Below, piece after piece: positions 30,731-38,558 of a DNA stretch of 64,000 nucleotides. The notes under the pieces are model-generated. The model was not told where the DNA came from. It was given only the letters and a program-made list of their open reading frames with translations, and did not search any database. Both the position numbers and the translations under genes were made by a program. The stretch is from Ensifer adhaerens (GTDB lineage Bacteria > Pseudomonadota > Alphaproteobacteria > Rhizobiales > Rhizobiaceae), in NCBI RefSeq assembly GCF_020035535.1, contig NZ_CP083349.1, forward strand, positions 2,932,501 to 2,996,500, written 5' to 3'. Numbering within the stretch: the stretch's first letter is position 1; each line of letters begins with the position of its first letter.

Positions 30731-32155
30731 GTGTTCATGGCGGTATGTCAAACGGCCGGACGAATGCTGCCGTTGGCGCTGAGACACCGCCTGTCCGCGG
30801 TGCTCGGCGCAATGGTCGCGATCCTGACCGGCGCCGACATGAAGAACACGGCGCGCCGGATGGCGCTCGTTGCCTTCACCGTTCGCATTTTCAGCGCAGC
30901 CATCGCCTTCGTCTCGCAGATTATCCTGGCGCGAATGATGGGCGAATTCGAATACGGCATCTTCGTCTTCGTCTGGGTGCTGGTGATCCTGTTTGGAAGC
31001 CTCTCCTGCGTCGGCTTCCATTCTGTCGTCATCCGCTTCCTGCCGGAGTATCAGGCAACGGCAGCACTCGACGAGATCCGCGGCGTAACGACGACGGCGC
31101 GCGTCTTTGCCCTCACCTCCGCCACCACGGTCGCCGTCGTGGGCCTGCTCGGCCTCTGGCTCTTCGGCGCCTATGTCGAAACCTACTACCTCTTCCCGCT
31201 CTATCTCGGCCTCTTCACCCTGCCGATGATCTCGCTTGGCGATGTCATGGACGGGACGTCGCGCGCCCATGGCTGGGCGCTTTCCGCAATGAGCCCCACC
31301 TTCATCATCCGCCCGCTGCTGGTGCTCGTCTTCATGGTGCTCGCGGTTTCGGCAGGTGCGGCGCATACGGCGCAAACCGCCATGGTTTCTGCCATGGCCG
31401 CTGCCTATGTCACCACCGTCTCGCAGTTCCTGGTGCTCACCTATCGCCTCCGCTCGCGCTACGTGGAAGGTCCCCGGCGCATCGAGCTTGGCCGCTGGCT
31501 CAAGGTCTCGATCCCCATCTTCCTGGTCGATGGTTTCGGCTTCCTGCTCACCAATTCCGACGTAGTGATCGTCGGCCTCTATCTCGATCCCGATGACGTC
31601 GCGATCTATTTCGCGGCCGCCAAGACCATGGCGCTCGTGCACTTCGTCATGTTCGCCGTCAAGGCAGCGGCCGGCCCGCGCGTCTCGAACGCCATGGCCC
31701 GGGATCGCCGCCAGCTCGCGGCGATCGCGATCGAAAGCGCCCGTTGGGCCTTCTGGCCGTCGCTTCTGGTTGGTGCGCTGGTCCTGCTTGCGGGTCCGTT
31801 CCTGCTCTCCCTCTTCGGCCCTGCCTTCGTCACCGGCATGCCCTTGATGATGATCCTCTTTGGCGGCATTCTCGCCAAGGCCTTCGTCGGCCCGGCGGAA
31901 ACGCTGCTGACGATGGCAGGCCAGCAGACGCTCTGTGTGATCCTCTACGCCGGCGCGCTGGTGGCCAATATCGCACTCAACCTGAGCCTCATCCCTCTCC
32001 TCGGACTGACCGGCGCTGCGCTTGCAACCGCAGGTGCAATGTTTGTCGAGGCGATGTTGCTGCATATCGCCGTCCGGCGTACCTTCGGCTTCGCGCTCTT
32101 CGCCTTTGCGCGCGTGCGGGCTGGCAATGAAAACAACGGGGCTGTCCATCCATGA
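30731..32155 (+). CDS. Polysaccharide flippase-like membrane protein (MOP superfamily)
   Basis: A 474-residue integral membrane protein has about 12-14 hydrophobic segments and the start of a Wzx/polysaccharide-biosynthesis family protein (FTVRIFSAAIAFVSQIILARMMGEFEYGIFVFVWVLV ... VGFHSVVIRFLPEY). Such proteins flip lipid-linked sugars across the inner membrane. The next gene overlaps its stop by four bases (ATGA), so the two are translationally coupled. No glycosyltransferases are adjacent, so the glycan is unknown. The GTG at 30731 fits the AGGG spacing better than the ATG at 30737. Confidence 0.87.
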   Translation: MFMAVCQTAGRMLPLALRHRLSAVLGAMVAILTGADMKNTARRMALVAFTVRIFSAAIAFVSQIILARMMGEFEYGIFVFVWVLVILFGSLSCVGFHSVVIRFLPEYQATAALDEIRGVTTTARVFALTSATTVAVVGLLGLWLFGAYVETYYLFPLYLGLFTLPMISLGDVMDGTSRAHGWALSAMSPTFIIRPLLVLVFMVLAVSAGAAHTAQTAMVSAMAAAYVTTVSQFLVLTYRLRSRYVEGPRRIELGRWLKVSIPIFLVDGFGFLLTNSDVVIVGLYLDPDDVAIYFAAAKTMALVHFVMFAVKAAAGPRVSNAMARDRRQLAAIAIESARWAFWPSLLVGALVLLAGPFLLSLFGPAFVTGMPLMMILFGGILAKAFVGPAETLLTMAGQQTLCVILYAGALVANIALNLSLIPLLGLTGAALATAGAMFVEAMLLHIAVRRTFGFALFAFARVRAGNENNGAVHP

Positions 32156-33426
32156 TCGGCAATACCAATCTTCCGAGCGACGCTAACAGTCGCGCCGCCC
32201 GGGTCCTTGGCGGGCTCGCACAACCGGGTGATGCGGGCCCGACCGCGGAACATCTGATTGAGGTCGGCCGCCCTGGACGCCATCTCGCCATCTACCCGGC
32301 CAAAGCCGGCTACGAATTGCAGCGCGAGCTCGACTTCCTGTCGAACCGGGCATTGGAACCGAACGTCTTCTTCACCGGCCGCTTCCTTGCCCCGGCGATG
32401 CCGCGCCTCGAAGAACGGGTGATCCGGCTCGCGATCATGCGCGACAATGACGAGCGCCGCAGCCGACTGCGCTTCCTGATGCCGTTCTCGATCGAAAAGC
32501 CTGGGTTCTCGATCGGCGCGCCGATCATTCGCGCATGGTCGAACCCCTTCGGCCCGCTCGGCGTACCGCTGGTCGATGCCGAGGATGCCGCCGAGACCAT
32601 CGACAATTTGTTTGAAGCCTTCACCGCGCCCTCGACCGGCCTGCCGTCCGTGCTCGTTCTTCCCGACATGCGCCTCAATGGCAAGGTGGCCCGCCTGACG
32701 CGTGCCGTCGCCATCGGCCGCAACCTGCCGCTGACAGTCACCGACACTTTCAGCCGCCCGATGCTCGAAAGCTTGCTCGACGGGCCGACCTATCTGCGCA
32801 ACGCCATCAGCCCGTCGCATTTCCGCGAACTGCGGCGGCAGTGGAACAATCTCGAAAAGCACGGCGTGCTGAACTATTCGGTCGCCCGCCAACCGGGCGA
32901 AATCCGCCTGCGCATGGAGGAGTTCCTGGCGCTCGAAGCATCAGGCTGGAAGGGCAAGAGCCGCAGCGCCATGGTGCTCGACCGCTTCCGTGCGGCCTTT
33001 GCCCGCGAGGCGATCACCAACCTTGCCGACGGCGACAGCGTGCGCATCCACACACTCGACCTCGATGGCCGCGCGATCGCGTCCATGGTCGTGTTCCTGA
33101 TGTCGGGCGAGGCCTACACCTGGAAGACCGCCTATGACGAGCGCTATGCCAAGTTCTCTCCGGGCAAGCTGCTGCTGGCTGAACTGACGGAATGGCATCT
33201 CGACGATGCCAACATCGCCCGCTCCGATTCCTGTGCCGTGCCGGATCATCCGATCATGAGCCGGTTCTGGCAGGAGCGTGAGGAAATGGGCACGCTGGTG
33301 ATCGGCCTGCAGCAGACCCGTGACCGCGAAGTGCGCCAGGTTGCAGCCCAGCTGCACCTCTACCGCAACACCCGCAACATGGCGCGGATCCTGCGCGACA
33401 AGATCAAGGCGCTCGCCGGACGCTAG
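32152..33426 (+). CDS. FemAB/CelD-BcsL-like GNAT acyltransferase
   Basis: A 424-residue cytosolic protein has the layout of the CelD/BcsL group: an N-terminal domain (ELQRELDFLSNRALEPNVFFTGRFL) and a C-terminal GNAT-fold half (EFLALEASGWKGKSRSAMVLDRFRAAFAREAITNLADGD ... DLDGRAIASMVVFLMSGEAYTWKTAYDERYAKFSPGKLLLAELTEWHLD). This C-terminal motif set is typical of GNAT proteins linked to exopolysaccharide or cellulose synthesis. Its overlap with the flippase suggests it modifies the same glycan or its lipid carrier. Its stop codon lies in the arm of the palindromic repeat at 33424. Confidence 0.8.
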   Translation: MIGNTNLPSDANSRAARVLGGLAQPGDAGPTAEHLIEVGRPGRHLAIYPAKAGYELQRELDFLSNRALEPNVFFTGRFLAPAMPRLEERVIRLAIMRDNDERRSRLRFLMPFSIEKPGFSIGAPIIRAWSNPFGPLGVPLVDAEDAAETIDNLFEAFTAPSTGLPSVLVLPDMRLNGKVARLTRAVAIGRNLPLTVTDTFSRPMLESLLDGPTYLRNAISPSHFRELRRQWNNLEKHGVLNYSVARQPGEIRLRMEEFLALEASGWKGKSRSAMVLDRFRAAFAREAITNLADGDSVRIHTLDLDGRAIASMVVFLMSGEAYTWKTAYDERYAKFSPGKLLLAELTEWHLDDANIARSDSCAVPDHPIMSRFWQEREEMGTLVIGLQQTRDREVRQVAAQLHLYRNTRNMARILRDKIKALAGR

Positions 33427-33475
33427 AGCGGGACAAGGAAAACTGTGCGCGGTTTTCCGCACGCATCCCGCTCTA
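33424..33475. repeat. Palindromic repeat, possible terminator, overlapping a stop codon
   Basis: Perfect 10-bp outer arms TAGAGCGGGA / TCCCGCTCTA (33424-33433 and 33466-33475) enclose inner arms GGAAAAC / GTTTTCC (33437-33443 and 33452-33458). The first TAG is the stop codon of the acyltransferase. It lies between convergent genes and could act as a terminator. It belongs to the same family as the copies at 26290, 41583 and 50066. Confidence 0.85.
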
Positions 33476-33506
33476 GGTTGGAATCTGCCTCGCGGCGACC
33501 ACGGTC

Positions 33507-35168
33507 CTACGACGCTTCGGAAACCTCGATCGCCCCGCGCGCCTCCGCTGCGGCGCGATCACGCAGGAACCGCCTGATAACCTTGCCGGAGGTTGTCAGA
33601 GGCAGGCTGTCGACGAAGGCGATCTCGCGCGGATATTCGTGCATCGAAAGTCGGGTCTTCACCCACTCGCGAATGGACGTCGCGACACGCTCGTCACCAT
33701 CCACACCGGGTCTCAACACGACATAGGCCTTGACGATCTCGGTGCGAACCGGATCCGGCTTGCCGACGGCGGCGGCCAGTTGCACATCCGGGTGGCCGGC
33801 AAGGCAATCCTCGATCTCGCCTGGGCCGATGCGGTAGCCTGACGAGGTGATGACGTCGTCGTCGCGACCAAAGAAGGTGAAGTACCCCTCCTCGTCGATC
33901 ACGCCCTGATCTCCGGTCGTCATCCAGTCGCCGATGAATTTTTTCTCTGTCGCCGCCTCGTTGCCCCAGTATCCCAGGAACATTACCGGATCCGGGCTCT
34001 TGACCGCGACCTGGCCGACGCTGCCCGCCGGAAGCTCACGGCCTTCTGCGTCGATGATCGCCACCCGGTGACCGGGGGCTGCCTTGCCCATCGACCCCGG
34101 CTTGACGACGCCAAGATCGGCGGCTGACGAGATGACGATGTTGCACTCGGTCTGGCCGTAGAATTCGCTGACCTTAAGACCGAGCGCTGCCTTTGCCCAT
34201 TCATAGGTTTCGCGCCCCAGGGACTCACCGGCCGAACCGATTGTCCGAAGATTGAGGCGGTAGCGCTCGCGCGGCTTCTCGACCGCCTTCATCAGCCTAA
34301 GTGCTGTCGGCGGAATGAAGGCATTGCGCACATCCATCTCTTCCAGGATGCGAAACGCCGTATGCGGATCGAACTTCTGCGCCGGCGAAGACACGACAGG
34401 CACGCCATGCAACAGCGACGGCAGGAGCGCGTTGAGCAACCCTCCCGCCCAGGCCCAGTCCGCCGGCGTCCACATGCGATCGCCCGGTTGCGGCAGGAAG
34501 TGATGATGGAACTCGAAACCCGGCAGATGGCCGAGCAGCACCCGATGCCCGTGCAGCGCGCCCTTCGGCGGCCCGGTCGTGCCGGAAGTGTAGATCATCA
34601 ATGCCGGATCGTCCGGGCCCGTATCCGCCGGCACGAAGCCTTCAGGATCCCCGGAAGCGAGCGACGAGAAGGCGATCGTCCCCGGCTGCGGCTGATCGTC
34701 CGCCAGCACGACGAGGCGCAGTTCCGGCAACCGGTCACGGATCGCGGCAATACGTTCGAAACCGAAACCATTGGTGACAATGGCCGAAACACCGGCGTCA
34801 CGCAGCCGGTATTCGAGCGCCTCGACGCCGAAGAGCAACGCAAGCGGCAAGGCGATGGCGCCAAGCTTGTAGATCCCCGCATGGGCGATCGCCGCCGCAA
34901 AGCCCTGCGGCAAGAGGATTGCGACGCGCTCGCCGGGCGCAATGCCCTGCCTCGCAATCCCTTGCGCGAAGGCGGAGGACTGCCGGGCAAATTCGCCATA
35001 GGTCAACGCCAGATGCGCACCGTCCGGATTGAAATGCTGAAGGCAGACGCGCTCCGGCTCCCGCACAGCCCAGGCGTCGCTGACAGCGACGCCGATGTTG
35101 AACCGCTCCGGGATCTGCCAGCGGAAGGCACGGTAGAGGTCGTCGTAAGTCTCGATTCTCGGTAACAT
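33507..35168 (-). CDS. AMP-dependent acyl-CoA synthetase (MACS type)
   Basis: A 553-residue ANL-superfamily enzyme activates a carboxylate with ATP and joins it to CoA. All core motifs are visible: MIYTSGTTGPPKGALHGHR (P-loop, about 185), EFYGQTECN, TTGDQGVIDEEGYFTFFGRDDD and SGYRIGPGEIEDCL, and the catalytic lysine in TTSGKVIRRFLR near the C-terminus. The sequence is most like medium-chain acyl-CoA synthetases; the real substrate is unknown. It is transcribed alone toward the acyltransferase gene and separated from it by a palindrome. Confidence 0.93.
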   Translation of the reverse strand: MLPRIETYDDLYRAFRWQIPERFNIGVAVSDAWAVREPERVCLQHFNPDGAHLALTYGEFARQSSAFAQGIARQGIAPGERVAILLPQGFAAAIAHAGIYKLGAIALPLALLFGVEALEYRLRDAGVSAIVTNGFGFERIAAIRDRLPELRLVVLADDQPQPGTIAFSSLASGDPEGFVPADTGPDDPALMIYTSGTTGPPKGALHGHRVLLGHLPGFEFHHHFLPQPGDRMWTPADWAWAGGLLNALLPSLLHGVPVVSSPAQKFDPHTAFRILEEMDVRNAFIPPTALRLMKAVEKPRERYRLNLRTIGSAGESLGRETYEWAKAALGLKVSEFYGQTECNIVISSAADLGVVKPGSMGKAAPGHRVAIIDAEGRELPAGSVGQVAVKSPDPVMFLGYWGNEAATEKKFIGDWMTTGDQGVIDEEGYFTFFGRDDDVITSSGYRIGPGEIEDCLAGHPDVQLAAAVGKPDPVRTEIVKAYVVLRPGVDGDERVATSIREWVKTRLSMHEYPREIAFVDSLPLTTSGKVIRRFLRDRAAAEARGAIEVSEAS

Positions 35169-35417
35169 GACGCTGCCATGACAGTTTTCTGCTGCAGCGC
35201 ACCTAACACTTTCGAGCGAGCCAATTCAATGACCGTCGCGGCAAGCGCTGGCCAAGTCGCGGCCAAGACGGAAACATCTGTCGGTATGGAGAATTCGGGT
35301 GATGTGGTGGCGCCCCAAGCCGGAACGCAGAAATCACAATCAATCAATCATTTAGCCTGCCTCTGGACGCAGATCTTTTGTGCGCAACCATTAGGCTTTT
35401 CGGAAAAGTGTCCAGCG

Positions 35418-35582
35418 CTACAGACCGATAGCGTTGACCCAATATCCCAGCTGATAGCGGGCGAAGTCGGCTTCTTCTTGTACGCCGCTCCAAGCAACGC
35501 GTGTGTACTCGCCCTCGGTTGCGATCCAATCCACAGCCAACAGGCACTGAGCAACAATAATGAAGAACAGCAAGCCACGCAT
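35418..35582 (-). CDS. Putative 54-residue membrane protein
   Basis: A short ORF starting ATG at 35582 encodes 54 residues. Residues 3-17 form a hydrophobic segment (GLLFFIIVAQCLLAV), followed by DWIATEGEYTRVAWSGVQEEADFARYQLGYWVNAIGL. A single N-terminal membrane helix followed by an aromatic, charged tail resembles small rhizobial membrane proteins, but I cannot name a family. Ribosome-site support is weak (GCGGG). It lies in the gene-poor pocket left of tRNA-Leu. A homologue search would settle whether it is real. Confidence 0.5.
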   Translation of the reverse strand: MRGLLFFIIVAQCLLAVDWIATEGEYTRVAWSGVQEEADFARYQLGYWVNAIGL

Positions 35583-35680
35583 ACCCGCAGTTTATCAGTG
35601 TCGTATCTGGAAAGCTGTAATCATTTCAATAGCCTAATTGGGTGGCGTCACCCCGAAGGTCTCACCCTTTGATTTCCGAT

Positions 35681-35708
35681 TTGATTAAATTTCAATCACG
35701 CCTATATT
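35681..35708 (+). promoter_or_regulatory. Sigma70-like promoter of the 35.7-kb transcript
   Basis: TTGATT (35681-35686), 16 bases, then TATATT (35703-35708). It is A/T-rich and stands out from the surrounding GC-rich sequence. The predicted start is near 35715. Confidence 0.6.
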
Positions 35709-35714
35709 GGAGGC

Positions 35715-35804
35715 ACACGATCCCTCTCGCCTGCTGACCACGGATGTACTGGCAGCGGCGGGAGGAGATCACGGAAGGGGGTCGGGTTCATCCCGGCCTT
35801 TTTT
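35715..35804 (+). ncRNA. Candidate small RNA or attenuated leader (about 90 nt)
   Basis: A promoter-like pair at 35681-35708 and a strong intrinsic terminator at 35775-35804 define a transcript of about 90 bases. It has a pyrimidine-rich 5' part (TCCCTCTCGCCTGCTGACC) that could pair with Shine-Dalgarno sequences, as in many rhizobial trans-acting sRNAs. It may equally be a leader controlling the small ORF at 35833, whose start lies 29 bases after the terminator. I do not assign it to a named sRNA family. Confidence 0.55.
35775..35804 (+). terminator. Intrinsic terminator of the candidate sRNA
   Basis: GGTCGGG pairs with CCCGGCC (one G-T wobble) around a TTCAT loop, extended by an A/G run against the T-run, and ends in TTTTTT. 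Confidence 0.75.
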
Positions 35805-35832
35805 GTTGCCTGCGGCTCGCCATCCATTCGTG

Positions 35833-36012
35833 ATGGAAGATCTCGAAGCTGCTCGACGGCGCTATCCGGATCGCCCGATCAACAGGGTCGGTGATACGCA
35901 GGAACCGTATATCTATTTGGTGCTGATGAGCGGCGCCTGGATGGATGGGAAGCTTCTAACGGCACAGGAGATCGCCATGATCGAGGCGTTCACGCCAGGC
36001 TGCTTCTCTTGA
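35833..36012 (+). CDS. Small ORF, 59 residues, unknown
   Basis: A short protein (MEDLEAARRRYPDRPINRVGDTQEPYIYLVLMSGAWMDGKLLTAQEIAMIEAFTPGCFS) has composition consistent with real coding sequence: mixed charge, an aromatic core and no low-complexity stretch. No family is recognised. There is no Shine-Dalgarno sequence. The start overlaps the stop of a 29-codon ORF (35744-35833) as TGATG, so translation might be coupled. The 3' end overlaps the convergent ORF at 35990 by 23 bases, which makes one of the two less likely. Confidence 0.5.
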   Translation: MEDLEAARRRYPDRPINRVGDTQEPYIYLVLMSGAWMDGKLLTAQEIAMIEAFTPGCFS

Positions 36013-36214
36013 TCCCGCACCACCGGTTAGTGTCGCGTTGGCGCTCCTCGACCGTTCGGCGCATGGCGTCCTCACGACCACATTCGTATTTTTCCATGTA
36101 GTAGCGGATCAGCGACTGTCGGCGGCCGTCGTCCATGATGGCGTCGACATTCCTGAATTGTCGCTCCATCGATGATGTGGCTTTCGCGGGCCGACGTCGC
36201 GATCGCTCGGACAT
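35990..36214 (-). CDS. Small basic protein, unknown
   Basis: A 74-residue ORF (MSERSRRRPAKATSSMERQFRNVDAIMDDGRRQSLIRYYMEKYECGREDAMRRTVEERQRDTNRWCGIKRSSLA) is rich in Arg and predicted helical. No family is recognised and no ribosome site precedes the ATG at 36214; a start at 36169 is possible. It lies between tRNA-Leu and the convergent small ORF at 35833 and could be a remnant of an integrated element. Confidence 0.4.
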   Translation of the reverse strand: MSERSRRRPAKATSSMERQFRNVDAIMDDGRRQSLIRYYMEKYECGREDAMRRTVEERQRDTNRWCGIKRSSLA

Positions 36215-36257
36215 TAAATGGAAAAAATACAGCAACAACAATGCTGCACGAAGCCAG

Positions 36258-36342
36258 TGGTGCCCCATGCCGGGGTCGAACCAGCACTCCTTTCGGAACT
36301 CGATTTTGAGTCGAGCGCGTCTACCAATTCCGCCAATGGGGC
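36258..36342 (-). tRNA. tRNA-Leu(CAA)
   Basis: An 85-base tRNA with encoded CCA. The acceptor stem is GCCCCAT/ATGGGGC, the anticodon stem CTCGA/TCGAG with loop CTCAAAA gives anticodon CAA, there is a long variable arm as expected for leucine, and the T-arm reads CTGG-TTCGACC-CCGG. It decodes UUG. The 3' end faces the small-ORF pocket at 35.2-36.25 kb. Confidence 0.97.
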
Positions 36343-36553
36343 TCAGGGAAGTGCGATATCAGCGGCTCGGATTTACACGAAGGTTTTCGCCGCGGTCAAC
36401 CATCATTTTCACGATGCCCCGATGACAATCACGAAAGCGTGCGGAGCTGTCGCGGTTGCCACGATTTACAGGGCGCGCGATCCTGCCTAAGAAGCGCCAT
36501 CCAGTTTGCACTGCGGCAGGTGTCGGTTCCGATCTGCCGCCCGCGAGGTATAG

Positions 36554-37066
36554 ATGATCGACGCCGCCACCCAATCCCGCCAGCATCTGCTGATTGCCAT
36601 TGTCGTCACACTCGGCATGGCAGCGACCGTCGGCGGGGCGCTCGGTTTCGAGCACATCGGCGGTTACATCCCCTGCGCGCTCTGCCTGCTGCAGCGCGAT
36701 CCCTACTACTATGGCATTCCGCTCGGCATTCTGGCTGTCATCACCAGCGCGCTGAAACTGCCGGCGTGGACAACGCGCATCCTGCTCCTGGCCGTCGGCA
36801 TCCTCATGCTCGTCGGTGCGGGCATGGGCGTCTATCACTCGGGTGCGGAATGGCACTTCTGGGAAGGCCCCTCCACCTGTGCCACCACGGCGCAGGGTGT
36901 CTCCTCCAATGTCGGCGACCTGCTCGGCGATCTCGATTCCAAGCACGGTCCGTCCTGCACGGAAGCCGCCTTGCGGGTGCTCGGCCTGTCCTTTGCCGGA
37001 TGGAACGTGATCGCCAGCCTCATCCTGGCAGCAATCGCCCTGCGTGGCGCTGCAAAGGCGCAGTGA
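36554..37066 (+). CDS. Disulfide bond formation protein, DsbB family
   Basis: DsbB reoxidises periplasmic DsbA and passes electrons to ubiquinone. The 170-residue protein has four hydrophobic segments and the redox pair CALC in YIPCALCLLQRDPYYYGIPLG (about 40-60). A second periplasmic cysteine pair lies in the loop between GPSTCATTAQG and HGPSCTEAALR. The length and topology fit the family. A GC-rich hairpin lies just after the stop. tlpA, another thiol-disulfide gene, is 11 kb away. Confidence 0.9.
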   Translation: MIDAATQSRQHLLIAIVVTLGMAATVGGALGFEHIGGYIPCALCLLQRDPYYYGIPLGILAVITSALKLPAWTTRILLLAVGILMLVGAGMGVYHSGAEWHFWEGPSTCATTAQGVSSNVGDLLGDLDSKHGPSCTEAALRVLGLSFAGWNVIASLILAAIALRGAAKAQ

Positions 37067-37071
37067 TACCG

Positions 37072-37092
37072 CGCCGGCCCAAACGGCCGGCG
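37072..37092 (+). terminator. Hairpin after dsbB
   Basis: A perfect 8-bp stem (CGCCGGCC / GGCCGGCG) has a CAAAC loop starting 6 bases after the stop codon. There is no T-run, so efficiency is uncertain. Confidence 0.45.
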
Positions 37093-37191
37093 TCTCCAAC
37101 AGAAAGACCACGGCATGCGGGCTGAGGCACGCACGCACCTGTCCTGATCCCGCTCTGGGGCTTGATCCGGCAGGAAGGCACGAACACAGGC

Positions 37192-37749
37192 TCAGGGCTG
37201 CAGTTCGACGTCCCAGTAGAGATAGTCCATCCAGCTTTCATGCAGATGGTTCGGCGGGAAGAGCCGGCCGTTGTTGTGCAAGTCCTGAACCGTCGGCTGG
37301 TAGGGCCGCTGGTGCGGGAACATGCCGGCTTGCTTCGGCAGTTTGCTGCCCTTGCGCAGATTGCAGGGGGAGCAGGCTGCGACGACATTGTCCCAGGTCG
37401 TCTGGCCGCCGTGAGCGCGGGGCACCACGTGATCGAAGGTGAGATCGTCGGGTGAACCGCAATACTGGCATTCGAATTTATCGCGCAGGAACACGTTGAA
37501 CCGGGTGAAGGCCGGATGGCGCGAGGGCTGCACGTAGCTCTTGAGGCAAACAACGCTCGGCAGTCGCATCGAGAAACTCGGAGACGACACCGAATGTTCG
37601 TACTCGGCAAGGATGTTTACGCGGTCAAGGAAGACGGCCTTGATCGCGTCCTGCCAGGACCAAAGCGACAAGGGGTAGTAACTGAGCGGCCGATAGTCAG
37701 CGTTCAAGACGAGCGCTGGTAAGGCCTGAGGTGAGACTGCAATCGTCAA
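37192..37749 (-). CDS. HNH endonuclease family protein
   Basis: A 185-residue protein has an HNH nuclease motif with two Cys pairs for zinc: CQYCGSPDDLTFDHVVPRAHGGQTTWDNVVAACSPCNLRKG (about 100-140). The N-terminal part, ALPALVLNADYRPLSYYPLSLWSWQDAIKAVFLDRVNIL, is conserved in an alphaproteobacterial HNH family whose DNA target is unknown. I chose TTG at 37749: it follows AGGAGA at six bases and gives MTIAVSPQALPAL, as family members begin. It is not obviously part of a restriction system, since no methylase is adjacent. Confidence 0.85.
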   Translation of the reverse strand: MTIAVSPQALPALVLNADYRPLSYYPLSLWSWQDAIKAVFLDRVNILAEYEHSVSSPSFSMRLPSVVCLKSYVQPSRHPAFTRFNVFLRDKFECQYCGSPDDLTFDHVVPRAHGGQTTWDNVVAACSPCNLRKGSKLPKQAGMFPHQRPYQPTVQDLHNNGRLFPPNHLHESWMDYLYWDVELQP

Positions 37750-37856
37750 GCGTATTCTCCTGATCGATTCGGCATCTGCACCTTCTATATTAGGCCCGTT
37801 GCAACAGGATTGTGAAGCCGGAAACAAAAATGCATGCGCTGGATTCGCTTTTTCCT

Positions 37857-38504
37857 TCAAGGTGTCACAGGAACAGCATCTCGGCGCATTTCCTGCGCAT
37901 AGTAGGCCCAGAACAGGCGCGCGGCGACGCTACGCCAGGGCGACCAGGAGGCGGCAAGCGAATCAATTTCGCGTGCGGTCGGGCGCAGTTCGAGGCCCAA
38001 CCCGTGGCCGATTGCGTTCTGTAGCGCCACGTCGCCTGAGGGGAAGACATCCGGGTGGCCGGCGCAGAACAGCAGATAGACCTCGGCCGTCCAGCGCCCC
38101 ACCCCCTTGATCGCCGTCAGATCCCGGATCGCTTCGGTCGCTTCGGCATCGCAGATCGCATCGAGATCGATCTCGCCGCCCACAACCACGTCGGCGACAC
38201 GACGCAACGCATCCGCCTTGGCGCGCGAAAGGCCGATTGCCCGGCAGTCCTCGTCAGTGAGCGAAATCACGCCTGATGCCGTGACCTCGCCAAGCCTCTC
38301 CTCCATCCGCCGCCAGATTGCGGCAGCGCTTGCCTTCGAGACCATTTGCGAGACAATGATGCTGGCAAGGCCGCGATAGCCCGGATCGGTTCGGCGCAGC
38401 GGCACCGGCCCTGCCTTTGCGACAACATGCTCCAGGCGCGCATCCAGCATCACCAGTCCGGAAAGCCCGGCTTCTATATCCTCATGTGTCCGGATGATCC
38501 GCAT
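37857..38504 (-). CDS. DNA-3-methyladenine glycosylase, AlkA-like
   Basis: A 215-residue helix-hairpin-helix glycosylase removes alkylated bases in base-excision repair. The HhH motif LTAIKGVGRWTAEVYLLFCAGHPDVFPSGDVALQ (about 128-161) contains the catalytic aspartate in SGDVAL. It lacks the N-terminal TBP-like domain of E. coli AlkA, so it is a short form. The ATG at 38504 has GGAGG upstream; the ORF extends 99 codons further with no sign of coding. The start is 54 bases from the divergent GluQRS gene. Confidence 0.9.
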   Translation of the reverse strand: MRIIRTHEDIEAGLSGLVMLDARLEHVVAKAGPVPLRRTDPGYRGLASIIVSQMVSKASAAAIWRRMEERLGEVTASGVISLTDEDCRAIGLSRAKADALRRVADVVVGGEIDLDAICDAEATEAIRDLTAIKGVGRWTAEVYLLFCAGHPDVFPSGDVALQNAIGHGLGLELRPTAREIDSLAASWSPWRSVAARLFWAYYAQEMRRDAVPVTP

Positions 38505-38558
38505 GACGCCTCCACAAAGCGGATGATTTTTATACCCCTTCCATGGCAAAGGGAAAGG

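Noticed and set aside
30626..32149. Minus-strand ORF of 507 codons opposite the flippase
   Set aside because: Its composition (His, Asp, Glu and Arg-rich) is the usual complement of a membrane-protein gene; the plus strand has the coherent transmembrane pattern.
35178..35672. Plus-strand ORF of 164 codons left of the candidate sRNA
   Set aside because: No motif, no ribosome site, Ser/Thr/Asn/Gln-rich random-looking sequence; the opposite strand has the better small ORF.
37192..38504. HNH nuclease plus glycosylase as a defence module
   Set aside because: Both belong to ordinary chromosomal families, and there is no methylase, helicase or recognition subunit nearby. Nothing supports a defence system.
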